A program made the translations under genes and the position numbers. Positions 21,901 to 21,990 of a stretch of 21,990 nt of DNA are shown here, one piece after another (within the stretch, counting starts at the first letter, position 1; each line of letters starts with the position of its first letter). Below the pieces are notes generated by a model. That model had not been told where the DNA came from. It saw nothing but the letters and a program-made list of their open reading frames with translations, and made no database searches. The DNA is from CAYZNE01 sp964461035 (GTDB lineage: Archaea; Nanobdellota; Nanobdellia; Woesearchaeales; CAYZNE01): assembly GCA_964461035.1 (NCBI GenBank), contig CAYWRI010000021.1, positions 1-21,990 of the forward strand, read 5' to 3'.

Positions 21901-21990
21901 GTTAATTCAATATAATCATCACTGCCATCAAGAACATACGCACCACCATATTTACCTGAAGAAGTCCAAGTAGCACCATAATTAGTAGCG
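12942..21990 (-). CDS. Giant LamG-repeat surface protein with embedded Hint domain (5' end beyond window)
   Basis: The frame is open from the right edge to TAA at 12942 (at least 3,015 residues). Sequence before the first visible ATG (21866) continues a LamG domain (GKYGGAYVLDGSDDYIEL), so the gene starts outside. Order along the protein: LamG 1; an Ig-like module; a beta-helix-like stretch; Ig-like; LamG 2; Ig-like; LamG 3; FN3 and Ig-like modules; LamG 4, split by a nested insertion carrying a Hint domain; then more Ig/FN3-like modules. Each LamG ends in a variant of IDEVRIYNRSLSEEEI. N-x-S/T sequons are dense throughout, as in archaeal glycosylated surface proteins. No C-terminal anchor is seen, and the last module stops short of the final strand found in its sister copies (WTNSTS, then stop). 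Likely roles are adhesion or glycan binding at the cell surface. Confidence 0.9.
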   Translation of the reverse strand, partial: ATNYGATWTSSGKYGGAYVLDGSDDYIELTDFSLAENFSISMWVNPYETLDGQCFIGKHDSSGDNIFILGYWAGGYHVRIRSDSTAAETKTTGWQHLVINVRKTGAAQSKYTLYRNNEAFISDTLTDVMGDTAGHNWVLGMDWDSTSKTDFFNGAIDEVRFYNRTLSSDEIADLYHAGLSKINSTTYILEVNKTGLSEGIHNYSISASDVFAQSMTTDLRNVSVYDTPVVNISYPVDGSYYTASVLNNNLNYSVSGFGLDDCWYFINSGSNSSSVSAGTNFSSVVYLNGENNISVFCNNSLNVIGSNNITFDYNDSEYICNNPIDYELVLDENLNCFGYTLNITESGRVIAGVYNVTASALVVDGVLSSIAEVNVTGKSSIYGNISLINGSSYFNNVQVYSGGFVNISSAVLEVNYTFDIDSGAVVTALSGSEFYFGDTDNGGFDDVDGILNFFGSAADHIFVDSSVDSPTNYWNMVVTSGTLNASYTSFKHIGSNYVGGSFFNGRIILDYCDFTNYTSYLYFSGSDAGSSITNSYFNSDSYYSTYFSYTSGLNMEHFDNISSPDLLAFVGSSNLVLSNLTVGAVRHRGGSFINTNIFSSYLKSTSNSLVLAEYGYGYGSVFINDTIMNGSIYFSTKFTGGQTFYVDLINTSFTSVGGLTNLPLEGYVASKDHNQISGDWYFWSNNVVNYSSINYSLDSNDDVTIVDGLLDLDEDVVVGSINITSLSSFNVEPNATLLFNGSSSEFLDSGELNVVGLEGSLASVHSVSSNYWNINSSSSLDYTFRLCNLSYGNNTGSDVITALYCVDSGNNVPAELWHFTDINLSIDYPIAGSAYSSDFTGEINYSVQGLYSLDKCWYSINSGSNSSLVSAGTGFTGVSLSEEENIVVVYCNDSQGSVEDNSVTINFDTFIPRINVTMPSESPHNTLNSYTFINATIIDNNLNNVTLNWKDNITQYLSAYNDYSDNDLVLALSFTEGANNLSDLSGNTNDATNYGATFTSEGKYGDAYDFDGSNDYLDLGNGVTHDLSVGSYAIWFYPNELTTTFRYVLGADAYSGGVVGFRIEPDGGCWWSVNNDVTAQYCSVNGSTYDAGTFGANDWYFVVITWNGSIWKLYKNTEVVTFLSSSAGTSSATNTAWIGDGWDGLPFNGVIDEVRIYNRSLSEEEIEALYWAGLNKINSTTYRLEANKTGLSLGSYYYNISATDVFGLSNNTGLRYVNVYNIPVVNISYPVNETDYYSNLVDDLNYTISGFGLDDCWYSINSGENSSGISAGTNFTSVSYVDGENNVSVFCNNSLNVLSYDSISFTYDHSAPTINITMPNVSWYNTTDDYVFINVTIVDDNLASLNFTWNDSSVSLFDNDLVLFMNFNNVSALGENDSVVKDVSGNDNDGFCSGSACPSWSSSGKFSGAYEFDGGNDYLYVDHNFSISTIKTISLWVKSQESSGNNDFISFSDGTHRLYLAYALNTDLIGVYNGSTIVNLRSSPSLNIWHNFIFLFSEGQVKVIVDGISTSWFDCGVSDFNSTLSIGSSGSHTLFFNGTIDEVRIYNKSLSEKEIEVLYQSGLQKINTTTYRLEVNKTNLSRKDYNYSITANDVFVQSTTSSLRNVTIENIPPTKPIQYYPENDSTITTNYILLNCSGSTDEDGDSIVYYYLADDETASTFLSENDTNTAYNFTNLVDDTTYYWKCIANDGYDNSSDSNISQFTVNIEDIPSVNSVDIMPTIAYTNTTLRGYCSATDNDNDNLSFYYIWYKNGNVNLSGYVDNSGNNYSQGVSHNINNLSYTNTIKEDSWIFSCLANDGTSNATTWLNSSYKEIQNTFPLAINVSLNASSSLNLTVDNLTGYFSYYDLDEDSFTLNKTKWYVNSFHDYGFDNLTFIPYENTSKSDAWIFSVSVYDGENWSLWVNSSPFFVQTINVSVNLSSPINEWYVNNSVIFECDALSVIGIRNVTLYHNYSGEFIANQTISVSDISTSVTFEVDNFDIEKSVIWNCYVCNIEDCYFANENRTFDIDLEYPAVEFQGQTPENNTKNISSVDSIFINISSSDNSNNVSSLLDWNNSLVAWLRLEKGNNTFFLDSSSYGNNGTCNDAKCPNVTMGIRGKAYEFDGENDYVDVPDSEVLNITESITVEAWVKSNSEGGYILAKDPSAVEILRPDGSGSQTSIANQYPSSGSHWEKVNEALSAEDSAYVYDSYNDEGRDLYTVEDHSVGSGTINSITIYFKSSDDCDSGSIITTPSLRTHSKTFDGTPVDVNGQSNGWITSSQTWSTNPYTHEGWTWKDIDDLEIGALLEGIGAPVACPQPSPFSLVAGSQVLMKNGSYIDIEDILVGEEVISFNLSSQELINNTVLYTTHGNKPYIIFNDKLGVSPDHLTYIDGKGFIPAEDIELGDYFLTEDIDLEAVKSIDTFDKVVDVYDISLEEPHNFFADSYLVHNDNSPNYYYPAKLTQLYVEINYSKSTGKEDVPYSLNTNSGGQFRIISDATIYDVNSITDINDEDWHHIVGTYNGSVMKIYIDGVLENTNTNFSGSLPLVAGNVRIGANYDEIPSQFFDGSIDEVRIYNRELSAVEINASFNSEVNDLYVNFTNLTSGVYTYTAYSVDQAGNFNKTDETYFKINIVPTVVNITLNTTSVNNISLNDLTAYFTYSDTDNDSMTLNETNWYINGIYNSDFDNLTIIPFANTTRFENWFLKIRVYDGYDWSSWFNSTNLTIENSIPTIPIQHSPEEYSTLTTNYALLNCSSTDLDNDFLTYYYFGSNDSENIDYLGINNIGITYNWTELNDDQTYYWYCVAYDGYDNSSDSATSEFDIDLEDAPRVNSVTIVPDVAYTNNVLIGYCNASDGDGDDLSYYYEWYKDGTLNTSGYNNNSGNNFTQGIEYNLANISSSLTSSGDNWTFNCRAFDSSVNSTWLNTSVLITNTLSEVNYLTESPSSPYTFDSLKCYFNVTDADALSTLTVNITWFKNQQPWLYDNEQLFDISKNILYNTSSGDINPLNTSKNDNFTCSINIWDGFVWSGWTNSTS
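14634..15554 (-). other. Jelly-roll-type domain inserted in LamG 4
   Basis: The insert begins VEILRPDGSGSQT, continues HWEKVNEALSAEDSAYVY and TINSITIYFKSS, then SQTWSTNPYTHEGWTWKDID and LEIGALLEG, and ends KLTQLYVEINYS. This pattern (RPDG, a DEA-x-x-DD-x-YV-like segment, SVTVYARA-like strand, TQVYVEV-like last strand) is one I associate with domains in virion and metagenomic surface proteins; the name of the family is not certain. It is itself interrupted, just before its last strand, by the Hint domain. Confidence 0.6.
14700..15083 (-). other. Hint (intein-like autoprocessing) domain, 128 residues
   Basis: The domain runs from SLVAGSQVLMKNGS (block A) to SYLVHN (block G). Block B is VSPDHLTYIDGKGFIPAEDI with His65 of the S/T-x-x-H motif. 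Block F is VYDISLEEPHNFFADSY with His117. The terminal His127-Asn128 pair is intact. It has no homing-endonuclease insert. Position 1 is Ser rather than Cys, and the residue after Asn128 is Asp, not Cys, Ser or Thr. This is like bacterial intein-like (BIL) domains, which cleave or rearrange rather than splice by the standard route. Host flanks are CPQPSPF before and DNSPNYYYP after. Confidence 0.88.
17300..17925 (-). other. LamG domain 3
   Basis: Reads DNDLVLFMNF at its start, SGKFSGAYEFDGGNDYLYVD, KTISLWVKS, VKVIVDGIS and FFNGTIDEVRIYNKSLSEKE at its end. Complete concanavalin-like domain. Confidence 0.8.
18060..18330 (-). repeat. Ig-like module DNA repeat, copy A
   Basis: Closely matches copy B at about 21050-21325 at the base level, for example the shared run aacattcaaactattattac and the following A run. 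Both encode VVNISYPV, then SGFGLDDCWY-INSG and ENN-SVFCNNSLNV. A more diverged third copy lies at about 19270-19530. High similarity suggests recent duplication or gene conversion within the gene. Confidence 0.7.
18475..19102 (-). other. LamG domain 2
   Basis: Reads DNDLVLALSFTEG, SEGKYGDAYDFDGSNDYLDL, WYFVVITWNG, WKLYKNTEVV and PFNGVIDEVRIYNRSLSEEE. Complete; its ATNYGAT-SxGKYG segment is nearly the same as in LamG 1 at the window edge. Confidence 0.8.
19530..21042 (-). other. Beta-helix-like stretch of the giant protein
   Basis: About 500 residues of short strands without LamG landmarks, rich in Ser, Asn, Tyr and Gly. Recurring small turns include SSIYGNISLINGSSYFNN, FFNGRIILDYCDFTNY and GSSITNSYFNS. 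This resembles the right-handed parallel beta-helix of pectate-lyase-like or polymorphic outer surface proteins. Assignment rests on pattern only. Confidence 0.5.
21050..21325 (-). repeat. Ig-like module DNA repeat, copy B
   Basis: Partner of the repeat at 18060-18330. It encodes PVVNISYPVDGSYY, the conserved SGFGLDDCWYFINSG with its Cys, and NISVFCNNSLNV, suggesting a conserved Cys pair within each module. Confidence 0.7.
21453..21990 (-). other. LamG domain 1 (reaches the window edge)
   Basis: From the edge: ATNYGATWTSSGKYGGAY, DDYIEL, FSISMWVNPYE, WQHLVINVRK, YTLYRNNEAF and FFNGAIDEVRFYNRTLSSDE. The first strands may lie outside the window. Confidence 0.75.

Noticed and set aside
12942..21990. 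CRISPR-like array from regularly recurring short motifs
   Set aside because: The recurrences are coding LamG and Ig-like modules at domain-length intervals, not short repeats with unique spacers.

Overview
The window looks like part of a small-genome archaeal chromosome. It is strongly AT-rich. Most genes have a TATA-like box about 25-30 bases before the start codon, so transcripts are probably leaderless. It encodes a RIO1-type kinase, a short archaeal-type alpha-glucan phosphorylase and a proteasome-fold hydrolase. It also carries very long LamG-repeat surface proteins crowded with N-glycosylation sequons. Together these suggest a DPANN archaeon of the Woesearchaeota/Pacearchaeota kind. That placement is inference from gene content; no rRNA or tRNA gene was seen.

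Left part (1-11,000): mostly single genes on both strands. In order: the tail of an upstream gene; a predicted proteasome-superfamily Ntn hydrolase with a coiled-coil insertion (131-1174); an isochorismatase-family hydrolase split by a frameshift at an A7 run (1236-1834, minus); an IDI-like Nudix hydrolase (1953-2456, minus); an L-threonine 3-dehydrogenase of the epimerase type (2617-3564, minus); an unknown helical repeat protein (3717-4676); a histidine-phosphatase-fold protein whose RHG motif reads RQG (4700-5461, minus); an unknown 101-residue protein (5568-5873) that shares a 32-base promoter element with the Ntn hydrolase; a small membrane protein (5968-6318, minus); glycogen phosphorylase (6396-8087, minus); RIO1 kinase (8242-8949); a two-domain dCTP-deaminase/dUTPase-fold protein (9009-10031); and a short operon of two very small ORFs plus a polytopic membrane protein (10120-10989).

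Right part (11,035-21,990, all minus): one apparent transcription unit for cell-surface proteins. A giant open reading frame of more than 3,000 residues enters from beyond the right edge and ends at 12942. It contains four LamG domains, Ig/FN3-like modules and a beta-helix-like stretch. Two small paralogous helix-turn-helix proteins follow, then a second LamG protein with a signal segment. The last three genes are joined by overlaps.

The most striking structure is a triple nesting in the giant protein. A 128-residue Hint (intein-like) domain interrupts a jelly-roll domain of a type seen in virion and surface proteins, and that domain interrupts the fourth LamG domain. The Hint domain keeps most autoprocessing residues but has Ser at position 1 and Asp just after its terminal His-Asn, so it may cleave or rearrange the surface protein rather than splice canonically. 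No CRISPR array, insertion sequence or RNA gene was recognised. No stretch over 300 bases lacks a coding feature.
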